A stretch of DNA of 64,000 nt from Enoplolaimus lenunculus (Eukaryota > Nematoda > Enoplea > Enoplida > Thoracostomopsidae). The notes below the pieces were generated by a model. It was not told the origin of the DNA. It made no database searches and saw only the letters and a list, made by a program, of their open reading frames with translations. Location: contig JASANG010001160.1 in NCBI GenBank assembly GCA_030248215.1, forward strand, positions 62,001 to 126,000, given 5' to 3'. Below, piece after piece: positions 11,846 to 38,666 of the stretch. Position numbers and translations under genes: made by a program. Each line of letters begins with the position of its first letter. The first letter of the stretch is position 1.

Positions 11846-12902
11846 AAAGCTATCTTTAATATTCCAGAAAGATTTTTATCTTAAAACAAAATAAAGTAAT
11901 GAATTTTAAAAACTTACTTGCAAAAATAGAAGGCAAATTTTCTACGCCAGGGTGTAGCGGAGTCAGAGGTTAGCAAAATTTGCTGCAGCCGGATGTTAGG
12001 CGAAATTAAATGGTCAAAACGTTTGACGAATTTTACCAAATATTTGTTGTGTTGTTAGCCTTTCGGTTTTACGCTTTATTTTTACGAAGTGTCGACTCAC
12101 CAGAAACCTGGACGCCCCTTAAAGTAACATGGGCCAAAAGTTAAAACGAAGCCCCAAACAAATAAATTTGACAAAACTCTGCGTGCAATTTCACTACCAG
12201 AATTGCTGGAACATCTGTCAGAAATTCTATCAGAACCGAAACCACTGTACCTTGACAAACACTTCGTCCAATGCCTAAGTAACAATATTCTTGTCTATGC
12301 GCAGTGTGCAAGTCAAAGATTTCAGTCCCCATAGAATTTCTCGATAGACAAATTTCTTTTCGTTCCGGATGAAATAAATACTGTTCGCGTGAGAAAAAGT
12401 TAAGTAATGAATTCTAGTTACCATTTTTAATTAAAAACTAGCGATAATCTTAACTGACATTCATACCATAAATTCCTGGGACAGCAAGATGTTCAAAGTT
12501 TAGCCAAATACGAAAACAAAACCAGGTGCTCGTGCACACTCCCACACATTTAAGGCTTGGACCCAAATGGGCCTTTTTCCAAACATTCAATGCGATGAGG
12601 TTATAAATTCGCCCAACGCACATTAATACGATAATTTTACTTTATTAGAAGTCGCACGGGGAATAAAAGCAAATACGCGCTATATGATCGAATCGTTTTA
12701 AAATAACAAAAAATTGTAAATTTAAATTAACAATGCAATATTATAAATATATATACTGCCTTTGGTTGGTACTTGTTTACTTCCCTCACATAAAGTTCCT
12801 TCACATAATTTACCAAAGCCAAAAGTCTGAAAAGAAGCCTAAGCCTAAACTTGAAAATACAGCCTAAGCTTAAGCCAAAACGTAAGTCTAAAGCTTAGTT
12901 TA
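11846..12902. other. Intergenic; one family-E MITE end
   Basis: At 12099-12135 the string ccagaaacctggacgcccct and the following gtaacatgggcc is the end of a family-E element. Otherwise no repeat family or gene supported; two overlapping frames around 12097-12332 are short and have no homology I recognise. Confidence 0.45.
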
Positions 12903-13500
12903 GTGCAGTGTTTTATGTTTTGTGCTCAGGGGTCGAAAGGTGGATGTCCGTTCGTCATTCCGACCAAAAAGAATCTCAGGAACCGCTGAACCGATTTGAT
13001 AATCTTTTTCATTGTTTGAAAGCCAATTATTCTGGTGTGTTAACCTCGCATTGGGGTTTCAAAATTTTAACCCGTTTATTAGCTAAAGGATAATGTGCAA
13101 AATTAGTTAAGCCTAATTTAGAACTTTTTACACTATTTCATAAATCATTAGGGTTACAAGCAATCTAATTTCAGCAGTAAAAGGTTTTTGGGTGCGAGAA
13201 ATCTGAATAAATTGTCTACAAACCTTCAAAACCGATAATTTAATAGTTAGCTAATACCTAATTGCATATTAGCATAATTGATCAGCATAAATTAGGAGTT
13301 TTCGCAATATTTCACTAATTATTAGGGTTACTAAAGGGCTTTTAGGTGCAAGAAATCTGAACAAATTGTTTACAAACATCCAAAACTTATAAATGAATAG
13401 TTAGCTAATAACTAATTTGCATATTAGCTTAATTGCTTAAAAGCGTTCGAGTTTTGCTCAATACATGTAGTTGTACTACGACTTGTCTACAAATAAACAC
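12903..13500. mobile_element. Family-H element, shorter copy
   Basis: Opens with gttttatgttttgtgctcag and ggtcgaaaggtggatgtccg, like 34237-35215, and ends with gcgttcgagttttgctcaat and acatgtagttgtactacgac. The interior holds two to three degraded ~165-bp tandem units (aatagttagctaat, tttgcatattagcttaattg). Confidence 0.65.
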
Positions 13501-15254
13501 TGTGCGGAAACTTTCGCCTTCCACTAAATTAACAGTAATGTGGAAGGGAGCAATTAAACAAGTACCTGCATTTATAGATGGCATAACTAAAATCTTATTA
13601 TGATCGTTCTAAACCTTGAAAACTTCACTACATTACTTACTCCTGACAAGAGTGCAGCCAGACGTGGCCAAGGTAGTTATGACCCCCAATATTTTGCGAA
13701 ATTGATTCGAAATTGAATTATACACAAGCTATAAACCGATATGTAATATTTCTGTATAATCATTAATTCAACTAACTCAAGCCAACATAAATAAAACGAT
13801 TACCACCATAGGTTATAAGTTACAGATCCGAGCTTACTTTTGAGAACAATCACAGCGACATTGGGCCATGTGAAGATCAAACGCGGTACGTTTTTCTGTG
13901 GGACTGCAATAGAGCAAGCTTACCCTTTATACTAATTATTTACTTATGCTTAGGCTTTCTGAATATGCTTATGCTACTGTTACGGCCGTGCTCTATACAT
14001 CTGCCACGACACTACAGGAAAAGTTACGCTTGCAATAATTCCATGAACAATCTGGAATATATTTGCCGATTTGATTTCGTCCTCGTCGCTTACCCCTGGC
14101 TGTTCTACCGGTTTAAACATTAAGTATGTAAATCACAATAACCACAAACCAAATAAATACTATATATTAATATATTAATAAATATGTAAATGCAAACTAT
14201 ACAACATCACATAAAACATGACTCTGCAATTCGATCCAATTGCTTTCACAAAAGCCGAATTGACGCAATTTCAACATTTGTAAAAGACTCTACACTGTTA
14301 CAAGAGCTACCGCCGATATTCAAACATGCCTGTACGTACACCTTGTGCTCGCAAGCTAAAGCCTAAACCTAAACTTAAGCCCATGCCAAAGTTTAACTAA
14401 AATTTGTATAAACGTCCATATACAGTTCAAGTTAGACTCACACGAAACACAATTAAACCAACTACAACACTAATGCTCGGTCTAATTTTGCTAAAATCAA
14501 AACAAATTTCAAATCTGCAACGGGAAATGTACAATAGGAATAGCCGTCTATAAAAACCAACGAACCAATTAACGAACTGCAAAAGTATATACAACTCATA
14601 CCAGTAACCAAACGCAACAGTTAGGCTCGAGCAACACAGGCAACACCATCATGAACCCAGCAATAACAAATCACCACTTACATCGCCTTCATACATTTAT
14701 AATCTGATTAGGCCAACTCTAGTTTTCCGCCTTGTACTCAGATTTACACATATAAATATACGGACTCTTGTATACGTTCCTCGACAATCCTCCAATTTTT
14801 CTTGATTTTAGCATCATAACTTCGCAGGTTTACGATTAAGCTTAGGTTTATTAAGCTTGTGTAGGGGAAAATGCATACAAAAGCCAAATACATACACAAA
14901 ATCATGCTAAGTAATCACAATTTAAGCAAACCAGAATGATATGTTTGATATATATTACACGATACGGTCACTATTATTGTACAAATACAAAATAAACACG
15001 CATCGAATAACGAACGTTGTCGTGAACCATGTTTTAAATTTAACGAAAACTTCGGGTCTTTGGTTGTTATCATCTCAGCTGGGGCGTTTGTCTAAAAATG
15101 ATTGAATTTCAAAAATTTTAAAACTATTTCCTGTTCTCACGATCTCGCCGGATTAGTTCGTGCCCAATTTTGAATTTTTGAAAAAAAATCGATTTTTAAA
15201 AACGTTTCAACGTTTCACTTTGTGAGACCGAACAACTTTTTCTATCAAACTGCC
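13501..15254. other. Intergenic, no gene supported
   Basis: AT-rich. A worn TTAGGC-type MITE piece lies at about 13905-14010 (ending gtgctctatacat). Sparse GCCTAA motifs at 14358-14385. Nothing else recognised. Confidence 0.45.
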
Positions 15255-15454
15255 TACCATTCGACGCAGCTTGATAAGCTAAACCGAGTGACGGTGTTAA
15301 ACTTTTCCGGATCGGTCCTAACTCATTTGGAGCGCCTCCCGTAATTTGGAATGACTTCAAATGAGTTATATGACCATTATTCGCTACCTAAACCGTCTGA
15401 TTGCGGAAAGGTAAGCACTATTCGAGTTAGCTACACAAGCTGCGTCAAATGGTA
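15255..15454. mobile_element. 200-bp TIR MITE
   Basis: Ends taccattcgacgcagcttg and caagctgcgtcaaatggta are inverted copies with one mismatch; a second inverted block follows (gataagctaa versus ttagctacac). No coding capacity. Superfamily not determined. Confidence 0.7.
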
Positions 15455-15619
15455 TGTATTTAGGTGGAGTTTAGAACCTTAACGGTCATGCAACAGGTTT
15501 TACAAACCATGTAATTGCATTCATTTTTACGTTACATTATGTTATATAAAATACATTGCCTCGACTATGCGTTTTATTTTTCGACAAAAACCGTGTCAAA
15601 ACTACATTTTACAGCAATA

Positions 15620-15823
15620 GGGTTGCGCTATACTTTTCTTGACGTTCGGCTCCGTCCGGAGCCATCCGTCACTCGCACGGTACCATCCGTTACCGTTCGT
15701 CAGCCATACGGCGCCGTCCGTTACCCGTACACGACGCCGTACGACTGACAGACGGTGACGGGCGGCGCTGCACGGGTGACGCACGGTGGCGGACGGCGTC
15801 GGACGTCAAGTATAGCGCAACCC
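15620..15823. mobile_element. 204-bp GC-rich TIR MITE, family M
   Basis: Ends GGGTTGCGCTATACTTTTCT and (inverted) acgtcaagtatagcgcaacc. The interior is rich in CCGTCCG/CGGACGG and can fold on itself. Similar CGTCCG-rich patches occur at 18546-18600, 27823-27865, 31340-31430 and 32800-32860. Confidence 0.7.
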
Positions 15824-16417
15824 ATACCCATTTGCTGTCGGGCGGGGCAACCCGACTATGTATCACAGAAACCATTTACCTGTTCGCAAACAGCGATCAA
15901 AAACTGCAGTTACATATGCAATTTTAAATTTGTAAGCATGATGTATTCACCAAAATGCATGTCTTTTCAATATACAAATAAATATACAAATGCTTAAAAT
16001 TAGCAATAATTTTTACGATCGAACAATACGTACGACAGTCAAAAAAGCCATTTCAGATATGTACAATATATACAAAATGTACAGACTGTGCATAACATCA
16101 TAACAATAGAGCAACCGCTTACTCCGCTAATGCTCGAGGAAAACACGCCCCACGAACTCGTCCCAGTAAACGAACAATGAGCCTCCTAAGTTAACCGGCT
16201 CACTCAACTCCGTCGGGTTTTAAATGGCCAACCAACAGAGGTCCTACCAACCTGCTAAAGGTAATCTCAGAGTAACATTTATTTCATCGAATTAAAATCG
16301 CTCTTCGGCCCATGCGTGTCTGCCGGAGTGTGAAACAAAAAAACCGTGTTCGAGCTTCTCAAATCCAGTATAATTACAAACAAAATTATGTTTCCAGTAA
16401 ATATCTAGACTGTGGAC

Positions 16418-16802
16418 CAGGGTGCAACCGGAATTACAATATACCGTAACCGGAATTTTAAAAAATTCCGTGAAATGAAACAGGAAAGTGAAAAATACAT
16501 GCCAACGAAAAATATATTTAGTTTTCTTTTTTGCAATATTATTGGTGAAATAACCCTTAGTTGGATATGGGTATTCACTTTATCTGCCGTATTTTAGATT
16601 TTCATAATCCACGGAAGCGAATCTACCTTCGATGGTTTATGTTTGGCGATTGTCAAGGTTTACATAGTAAATTAATGAAATCTATTTAATTTTTCTAGTC
16701 ATTTTTTAGTAAAATATCTTAATTTCCACCGTCCAAAACTTAATACCGAAATTTTTAATTCCTGTAAAAATTGACCCGAACCGGAATTCCGGTTGCACCC
16801 TG
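16418..16802. mobile_element. hAT-like MITE, family D
   Basis: Complete 385-bp copy with ends CAGGGTGCAACCGGAATT and AATTCCGGTTGCACCCTG. No clean 8-bp flank match. The middle portion (tatctgccgtattttagatt, cataatccacggaagcga) is shared with the damaged copy at 26444-26745. Confidence 0.75.
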
Positions 16803-17494
16803 TTGGGGGCCATCAACAAAGCGCTTTAACGATTATAAACTAAAGTTATATTTCACAAAACTCCGTGCTACAAAATAAAGTAGCACCCGGATACATTTTT
16901 CAGGAAAACTCTGGCGCCGCCCAGACACTTTTTCCGATGAAAAAAGTAACCCCGTCTTTAAAAATTGCCCCCAATGTCAGCTTTAAGGCACCTTTTTCAG
17001 TGATAGTGTCCCCCTAACCGTGACATATGCGTGTTTACAGGATGCCGGACGTATATACATCCAGGTTACCAATCATCCAGTCGCCCGTCCGTGTTCTGAA
17101 TTATGCATGGCAAGCAAATTATAATCCAACATTGGCAGGTATGGTGGTGATTCCGACAAAGCGAAATTCGAAATTTCTCGACACTGATACTGATACGTTT
17201 TCAACTAAAGTTGAAATTGAAAAATTAGCAAGTGTCAGTGTTGAAATTTTGCACCCGTCAATTTGTCAATTTTGCACAAAAATTAAGATTCAAAATTTAA
17301 AACATTGTTACCTTACATCATTGACGCCTGAGTATAGCATAATTCGACATGAACAATAACCATATTTATAAACAAAACACGTGTAACGTTTAGCATCAAT
17401 AATTTAAAGTATAAATTACAAATTGAAACTAAATTACAAAAGATGCACAATAAATTCAACAATGAAACCCTGTTTAACAAAGTGAATTTTAAAC
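16803..17494. other. Intergenic
   Basis: A 110-codon plus frame at 17027-17359 has no recognised homology, no splice or start context and an AT-rich, chance-like composition; not called as a gene. Confidence 0.4.
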
Positions 17495-18430
17495 TACAGA
17501 CAAAACAGCAAAATCCCGATACTTTGAAGCCAAAAATTCCACGAACTCAGCCTCTTCTCGACGTACTTTAGGATCGACCGATTAATGTAACTTCAATTTG
17601 GCATCGAAATATCGGGATTTTGCAATTTTGTCTGTACTTTAAAATTCAATAATTAAACCCTGATTAACACAGAGAATTTTAAACTACAGACAAAACGGCA
17701 AAATCCCGATACTTTGATGCCAAAAATTCCACGAACTCAGCCTCTTCTCGACGTACTTTAGGATCGACCGTTTCATGTAATTTCAATTTGGCACCGAAAT
17801 ATCGGGATTTTGTAATTTTGTCTGTACTTTAAAATTCAATAATTAAACCCTGATTAACACAGAGAATTTTAAACTACAGACAAAATTACAAAATCGCGAT
17901 ACTTCGATGCCAAAAATTGCGCGAACTCAGCCTCTTATAGACGTACTTTAGGATCGGTCGTTTCATGTAATTTCAATTTGGCATCGAAATATCGGGATTT
18001 TCTAATTTTGTCTGTACTTTAAAATTCAATAATTAAACCCTGATTAACAGAGAGAATTTTAACCTACAGACAAAATTACAAAATCGCGATCCTTCGATGC
18101 CAAAAATTACACGAATCCAGCGACTTCATGACGTACTTTAGAATTAGCCGTTTCATGCCTCCAAGCTCCACGTTTACAACTGATCGCGATATATTGAACC
18201 CAGCCTCTTAACGTAAATCGGCAGTTTCAAGTAATTTGCATCGAAATATCGGGATTTCGCAGTTTTGTCTGTAGCTTAGAATTAAAATAACTAAACCCTG
18301 TTTGACAAAGTAGATTTTAAACTACAGACAAAATTCATCCCGGTGCTTCGAACAAATTACTTGAAACGGCCGATTTACGTTAAGAAGAGGCTGGGTTCAA
18401 TATATATCAATCAGTTGTAAACGTGGAGCT
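17495..18430. repeat. 190-bp tandem array of hairpin-forming units
   Basis: The marker acagacaaaa recurs at about 17497, 17687, 17877 and 18067, a 190-bp period. Within each unit acagacaaaattacaaaatc and gattttgtaattttgtctgt are inverted copies, so each unit can form a stem of about 25 bp around a ~120-bp loop. A diverged fifth piece with an inverted segment follows to about 18430. Confidence 0.85.
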
Positions 18431-19832
18431 TGGAGGGGTACATGTTTATTTGCCCTTAAATTTAAATCGTGTTCCCTCTATAAGAAACGAGTATTACCCA
18501 ATACAACTAATGCTTATGTTATACGTAAAGTACATACTGGTGACTGTAGTTTAGGCGACGGTGTCGGACGTCATCAAAAGTATGACCCCACCCTACCAAA
18601 ATAACTGTAGTGGTCCGAATTTTAGGGGTGGTATGCTAAAAAAGCTCCCTGTTTTCAATCCGAATCCGTAAAAGTCCATATCCTTAACAGAATCCGTGAA
18701 TGGTCAGAGTACAAAAATTATAATTAAAGAATTAAACCTTATAAATGTCAATTTCAATTAACAGCGAACAAATATTTCGTGGGCCTAAATAAATTTCAGT
18801 AATTCAACGATAAAAGTAAGCTTCAAATAACACGGGGGTATGCTAAAAACTAAAAAAACAATCCGTAACCGAATAGCAAAGGCTACGCGTAGTGAAATTT
18901 CTGAACGACTGTAGTGAAAACAAGCTTGTTTAAAACATCGTGGTCTCGAAAATTGTTTCAACTCTCGTTTAAATTGTCATGCCAACTGGAACATAAATTA
19001 AATTTATTAAACAAGCCAATAACAACTTTTACCAGTTACATACTGAGAACAACAGCTTATAACAAACTATTAACCCGTAAGCATTTCAGCTCGGGACATG
19101 ATTTAACCACGATTATTACTTAAATACATATCTTTAATAAAGAATAATTATATATATATACGTATATATATTATATATAAAAGTATATTATGTATAATAT
19201 ATACGAGCTACATACCGCATCACATGCTCCACAATAACAAATTTGGTAATATTAAAATGGTAATATTAAAATAAACGCCAAGCCAGCAAACGGTTTAAAA
19301 TGTCTTCTAAAACCCACTTACAAACCGCATATTTTAACTGCCTTGATTGTAACTCATTAACGGAACTATACTATCAGTTTTGTATAGCACCTATCATCAG
19401 TTACCAATATTTTATCATGTCATTGAAGTACGGCCACGTCAGATGTTAAAACAAACACAGACCTCTGCGTAAACCTGCGTAAACTTTAACCGTCATCATT
19501 CACCCCGGTTGACAGCTGCCAATCCTATCATCAACCGGTGACGACCAATCTTACCCACATTAGAGTATTTATGGACTATTAAGGTTTCGACTTCACATAC
19601 CTGATTTTTGCTAAAAATTATATCTTCGCCTACATCAATAACTAAACTAAACTGCATCCGTCAAACATTTCTACAGCCATTTGTGTTGTGATATGCGGTA
19701 TTCTCGCCGCGCGTGGTGTCCAACAATAATTTTTTATCAAACGTGCAGTGCCGAAGCGAACGGCACTGCTGCGGCAACTGTAAATGATATCGCAACAGTT
19801 GAATTCGTTGATACGAAGCATATGACGGAAAC
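18431..19832. other. Spacer downstream of the kinase gene
   Basis: Probably includes the kinase 3' untranslated region. Contains an AT dinucleotide tract (about 19149-19205), possible minus-strand poly(A) signals at 19133-19138 and 19003-19008, and family-M-like sequence near 18546-18600. No other gene supported. Confidence 0.45.
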
Positions 19833-34045
<14,213 letters not shown>

Positions 34046-34236
34046 CGAATTACTACTGCTCAACAACGAACACTGCCGACTGCCCCCGACAAGTCGATCA
34101 GCGACCGATGCCAAACCAATTTGATTTTAATTTTAAAATTCACAATTGGTATTTTAACGTTTCTAGTATTCATACACGTACTATAATAAACTCTAAATTA
34201 ACAACGACAAAATGATTAAGTATTTTTGGGCGAAGC
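34046..34236 (-). other. 5' leader / upstream region of the kinase gene
   Basis: The frame of the start codon remains open upstream to an in-frame TAA near 34126 without another ATG. No TATA box or other promoter element is obvious, and a family-H repeat begins at about 34237, so the promoter is either short and TATA-less or lies beyond the repeat. Confidence 0.4.
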
Positions 34237-35215
34237 GAAACTCCGAGCGAAGCTCGGAGTTTCGCGAAGCGTTTTATGTTTTGTACTTGGGGGTCGAAAG
34301 GTGGATGTCCGTCCGTCCGTCTGTCCGTCCGAAAAGAATCTCAGGAACGGCTGAATCGATTTTGATAAACTTTTTTTTGCTTAAAAGCCAATTATCCTGG
34401 GGTGTTAACCTCGCATTAGGGTTTTAAAATTTTAAGCCGTTTATTAGCTACAGGATAATTTGCATAATTAATTTAGCCTAAATTAGGACTTTCCACAATA
34501 TTTTACTAATTATTACAGTTAGAAGCAATCTAATTTTAGCATTAAAGGGTTTTTGGGTGCAAGAAATCTGCGTAGACTGTTTACAAACCTCCAAAACCGA
34601 TAATTGAGCAATTAGCTAATAGATAATTTGCATATTAGCAGAGTTTATAAGACTAAATTAGGACTTTTTAAAATATTTCACAATTATTAAGGTTAAAAGC
34701 AATATAATTTCAGCACTAAAGGGTTTTTTGGTGCGAGGAATTTGAATAAATAGTTTACAAACATCCAAAACCGATAATTGAATAGTTAGCTAATAGCTAA
34801 TTTGCATATTAACTTAATTGACAAGACAAAACTAGGACTTTTTAAATTATTTCAATAATTATTAGCGTTTACTGAAGGTTTTTGGGTGCGAAGAATCTGA
34901 ATAAATTTTTTACAAACCTCCTAAACCGATAATTGAATAGTTAGCTGATAACTAATTTGCATATTAGCTTAATTGACAAAACAAAATTAAAACTTTTTAA
35001 ATAGTTCCAAAAATTATTACAGTGGCTGAAGGGTTTTTGGGTGCGAGGAATTTGAATAGTTTACAAACATCTAAAACCTAAAATTGAATAGTTAGCTAAT
35101 AGCTAATTTGCATATTAGCTTAATTGCTTACGTGCGTTCGTGCTTCGCTCAATAAATGTAGTCCCACTACGACTGGTGCTTAGCACGTACTGAAGTACTT
35201 AGTCGTATTTAAATA
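34237..35215. mobile_element. Family-H element with internal ~165-bp tandem units
   Basis: Starts with a palindrome (cgaaactccgagcgaagctc and on), then tatgttttgtacttgggggt, ggtggatgtccgtccgtccg and caggaacggctgaatcgatt. About four ~165-bp units follow, each containing aatagttagctaatagctaa and tttgcatattagc. The right end is gcttcgctcaataaatgtag then tcccactacgactggtgc. A shorter copy is at 12903-13500. No protein-coding capacity seen. Confidence 0.72.
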
Positions 35216-37656
35216 GGGTTTCAGAAACCCAGCCATTATCTCTCAATCTCCCACCACAGGAAAGACAAAGTTTATTGGATCAAACAACAAAGATTGGCCG
35301 CCCATACCAATCAAAACATTACAACAAATAGTTCATAACTGTGATAAAGAATAAACAAGTGTCTTGTTGCACATCAGCATAATAGATCACTGTTTAACAT
35401 AATATAACGAATTTATTTAAAAATACTTTTGTGATTATCGTTCTTTGTATTTTGCGGTCAAAAGTTACAAACAGAAAATAAACATCAAAAACGAAGCCTA
35501 AATCTTAGGACAACAGTGCTTTCGCATGGCAAAATTATCTTACTGAACGTTGCAATATTGTATATTATACACCAAACTAGCTGATCATACGTATATATAG
35601 CATCGCTCTCAGAACCCCCTGTTTCCTCTGTACGATATTAAAACAATGGTGTGACTAGACACACATTATCGTCCAAACCAATTCTTTAACACTGCCCAGT
35701 CGGCAAAAAATCTTACACATCGAACACAAAATACCGTTTGATTTCTGTGTAAAACGGCCCAAAAAACATATAAAAACAAATGTTTGAATGTAGGCGGGCG
35801 GACGGGCGCAAACCTAATACGTGTACGCGTGTTTTTTATTGGTGTACAGCCCAGAGAGAATAAAACGATCAAAAAGCTGAATAAAAATATGTTAATATAT
35901 ATTTATAATATAATATATAACACAAATAATATTGCCGTTTTAAATCAGCCAGCTGCATCTATGGCGGTGTGTGGCACACATTATGTCGCTCACCCGACTG
36001 GCCGACAGTCTTGGTGGTGTCTGCTGTGTGGTCTGTACTCGATTAGTTATTACACGTTTCCGGAGCGCAAATAACAATTACCACGTTGTCTTTAAAAGTG
36101 AATATATTTTAAAAATAAACGCCAACTTTATACGTACATATAATCATACATAATATATATTATATGTAAATAAATAAATATATATACCTATGAAAATATA
36201 TATAAATACATATATGTTATATAATATATAAGGGTACAACAGGAATTCCGTGTCCACCATTTTATCACCTTCCGATTCCGGTAAATTGCAATACCGGTTG
36301 CACCCTGATATATATACGTATATATGGCAATTAGCGCCTCAACAAAAACTAAAAACTTATCCGAAACACTAACCATGAGACTTGAAATCCTAAATCATCT
36401 CGATACACAATTTCATTACTAATATTATTGTTTCCTATCTGCTTGCATCAGACCTATATGAAAACGAATATTTCCGTCGCCACAACACAGTGTTTGTTGC
36501 TTTTACAAAAAAACATGTATCTGATGCTTTTACACGTGTTTGTGTTCAATTTCCGTCTCCCCTACATTGAAGGTATATGGTTTCTTAGGCTTAGACAGAG
36601 TCTTATACGCAGCTGAGGGTGAATCATTTCTTAAATGTGTAAGCTTACGCCTGTGGATGGACACAGTGCACAAACGCCTATCGTTCTACAATTTATCGCC
36701 CCAAGACCTTGTCGCCCAAAAGTGTCGTAAATCCTAAGGCAACGCATAATGACAAACGACGAACAGTCGATGAAATTTCAGACGACTACAACAGCTGCCG
36801 GCCGACAACAAATTGTCGACATACTGCCGCAAAGCTATAAAACAAGCAACTAAAATTCCGTTAGATATCTGCCAGCCAGCGAAAGCAATGAAGCTGAAGC
36901 CTTACGAGTTGGCACAATAACTCGCATACATATTAAAAAGCGTTTGCTTACTAATAACTAATACAACATTACCACAGCAGCCACCGCCTTGCTGTCAAAA
37001 AAATTATACCTAACCCCAACAAACAACAACCACATTATGCACCGTTGAATTTAATGAATTTCAGTATTTTACGTTTCGCATTCTGGAGCAAAGCCAAACG
37101 CCAGCAAATATTGTTGCGCAATCTCTCAAACTGCTGTTGTTTATTTGCTTAACTAGTGACACGTACCTTTAGGCCCGTAACCACTAGCTGAACATACCAC
37201 GAAAGCGAAAACAATTTGAAAAGGGGCACACACACACACAGTTGATTTCTCAAGACATGCAAACCGAGAAAAAAACATTTCTAGGAGGAAGCAAAATTTT
37301 TTTCACCGATGCTGACCTCCCTGGCTCGCCTCTGGCTACTGGTTCAATTGTGCTCGTTGCAAACATATATACCATATGAGTTCAAACGAACCCTGACTGC
37401 CAATATAACTCGGAGTTTGCATATCACAATACATACGGCGAAGCAATACGACTGCCGTTTTTCAATTATACTTCAGTACAATTTTTCGAGGCCTAAACGT
37501 TCACGGTTCTTGTTTGCATATGTCATGCAAGAACAATACCGTTTTACCGATGGTTATATTTCCCAGTTGATTTCAATAGATAAATATATAATAAAACGAA
37601 AGAAAGCATGTTTTCAGTGATTGTGACAGAAATTAGAAAAGTACAAAAATTGAATC
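35216..37656. other. Intergenic with small MITE remnants
   Basis: Contains a mini family-D copy (36230-36306, about 77 bp), AT-rich tracts (35890-35935; 36120-36230), a family-F-like piece (about 36690-36850) and a CA microsatellite (about 37211-37240). Short frames here show no recognised homology. Confidence 0.45.
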
Positions 37657-37862
37657 TACGACAATTCGTCGACTGACTACTTGTCGCCCAACAGTGCGCT
37701 AAAGCCTATGAATATATAGAAATCTTACGCGTAATACTAAACCTAAGCTAAGCATAATGACGGACGACGAATTGTCCGAGTCGATGCCATTTTGGATTAG
37801 ATATTTCGGATTACAACAACTTATCGGGCAACGAGTTATCGGGCTACAAATTGTCATGATAC
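37657..37862. mobile_element. Family-F MITE with GTCG-rich inverted ends
   Basis: Left end tctacgacaattcgtcgact and right end caaattgtcatgatacca mirror the ends of the copy at 41279-41463. The interior carries GCCTAA-like text and a chain of acgacgaattgtc and caacgagttatcggg motifs. Confidence 0.6.
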
Positions 37863-37975
37863 CATAAAAATCATTGTGATAGACAACAGTGCGAGATTCA
37901 GAGAAATTAGCGAAACGGGCAGAGGGGCAGGTAAACGTACTGAAACAAACACTAGCACGCGAATCAAGCACAAAA

Positions 37976-38229
37976 CCCAAACACCATTTTAGCGCTAAAC
38001 CTTAATAGAAAATGTTGGGATTTGATTCTTGTTGGGAAACCCAAACACCATTTTAGCGCTAAACCTTAATAGAAAATGTTGGGATTTGATTCTTGTTGGG
38101 AAACCCAAACACCATTTTAGCGCTAAACCTTAATACAAAATGTTGGGATTTGATTCTTGTTGGGAAACCCAAACACCATTTTAGCGCTAAACCTTAATAC
38201 AAAATGTTGGGATTTGATTCTTGTTGGGA
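37976..38229. repeat. 64-bp minisatellite, about four copies
   Basis: The unit beginning cccaaacaccattttagcgc starts at 37976, 38040, 38104 and 38168. Copies differ by one base at most (a g/c change in aatagaaaat), indicating recent expansion. The last copy runs into cgcttatgccagggtggcac. Confidence 0.93.
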
Positions 38230-38499
38230 CCGCTTATGCCAGGGTGGCACTCGCCTTTGGAACTGCCAGTGAACGAAACTGAAACTGGTAAGAAAAACGC
38301 CTTGATAAAACTAAAGTGCTCAATACAATATCTTGGATTTGATTCCTGTTGGGGACTTAATGCCAGTGTGGCATTCCCTTGCATGCGCCAGTGATAGAAA
38401 ATGACAATAAAAAACCTTAAAGCAAACTGCAGCATTAAATAAGGCCTGTTACTCATACAGGAGTCAGGAGGTCTCAATGACATTTATTAGACAATCGCT

Positions 38500-38666
38500 C
38501 AGGCCCGCAACCAGCTCACCTTGCTAGGGGGCGGCTAAAAAATTTTCAGGAGGGACATCTCAAGGTTTTCAATGACTTACAAGCAAGGTTAAAAATCTTC
38601 TAGTATTGTCATAATTGTTCCAGGGGCTGCTGAGCCCCCTCTGGTCGCCCCTTGGCTACGGGCCCG
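38500..38666. mobile_element. Family-A hAT-like MITE with perfect 8-bp TSD
   Basis: Ends CAGGCCCGCAACCAG and CTTGGCTACGGGCCCG are an inverted pair. The 8-bp duplication caatcgct lies on both sides (38492-38499 and 38667-38674). Length 167 bp, no coding capacity. Confidence 0.82.

Noticed and set aside
17027-17359. 110-codon plus-strand frame
   Set aside because: Chance-like composition and no homology recognised.
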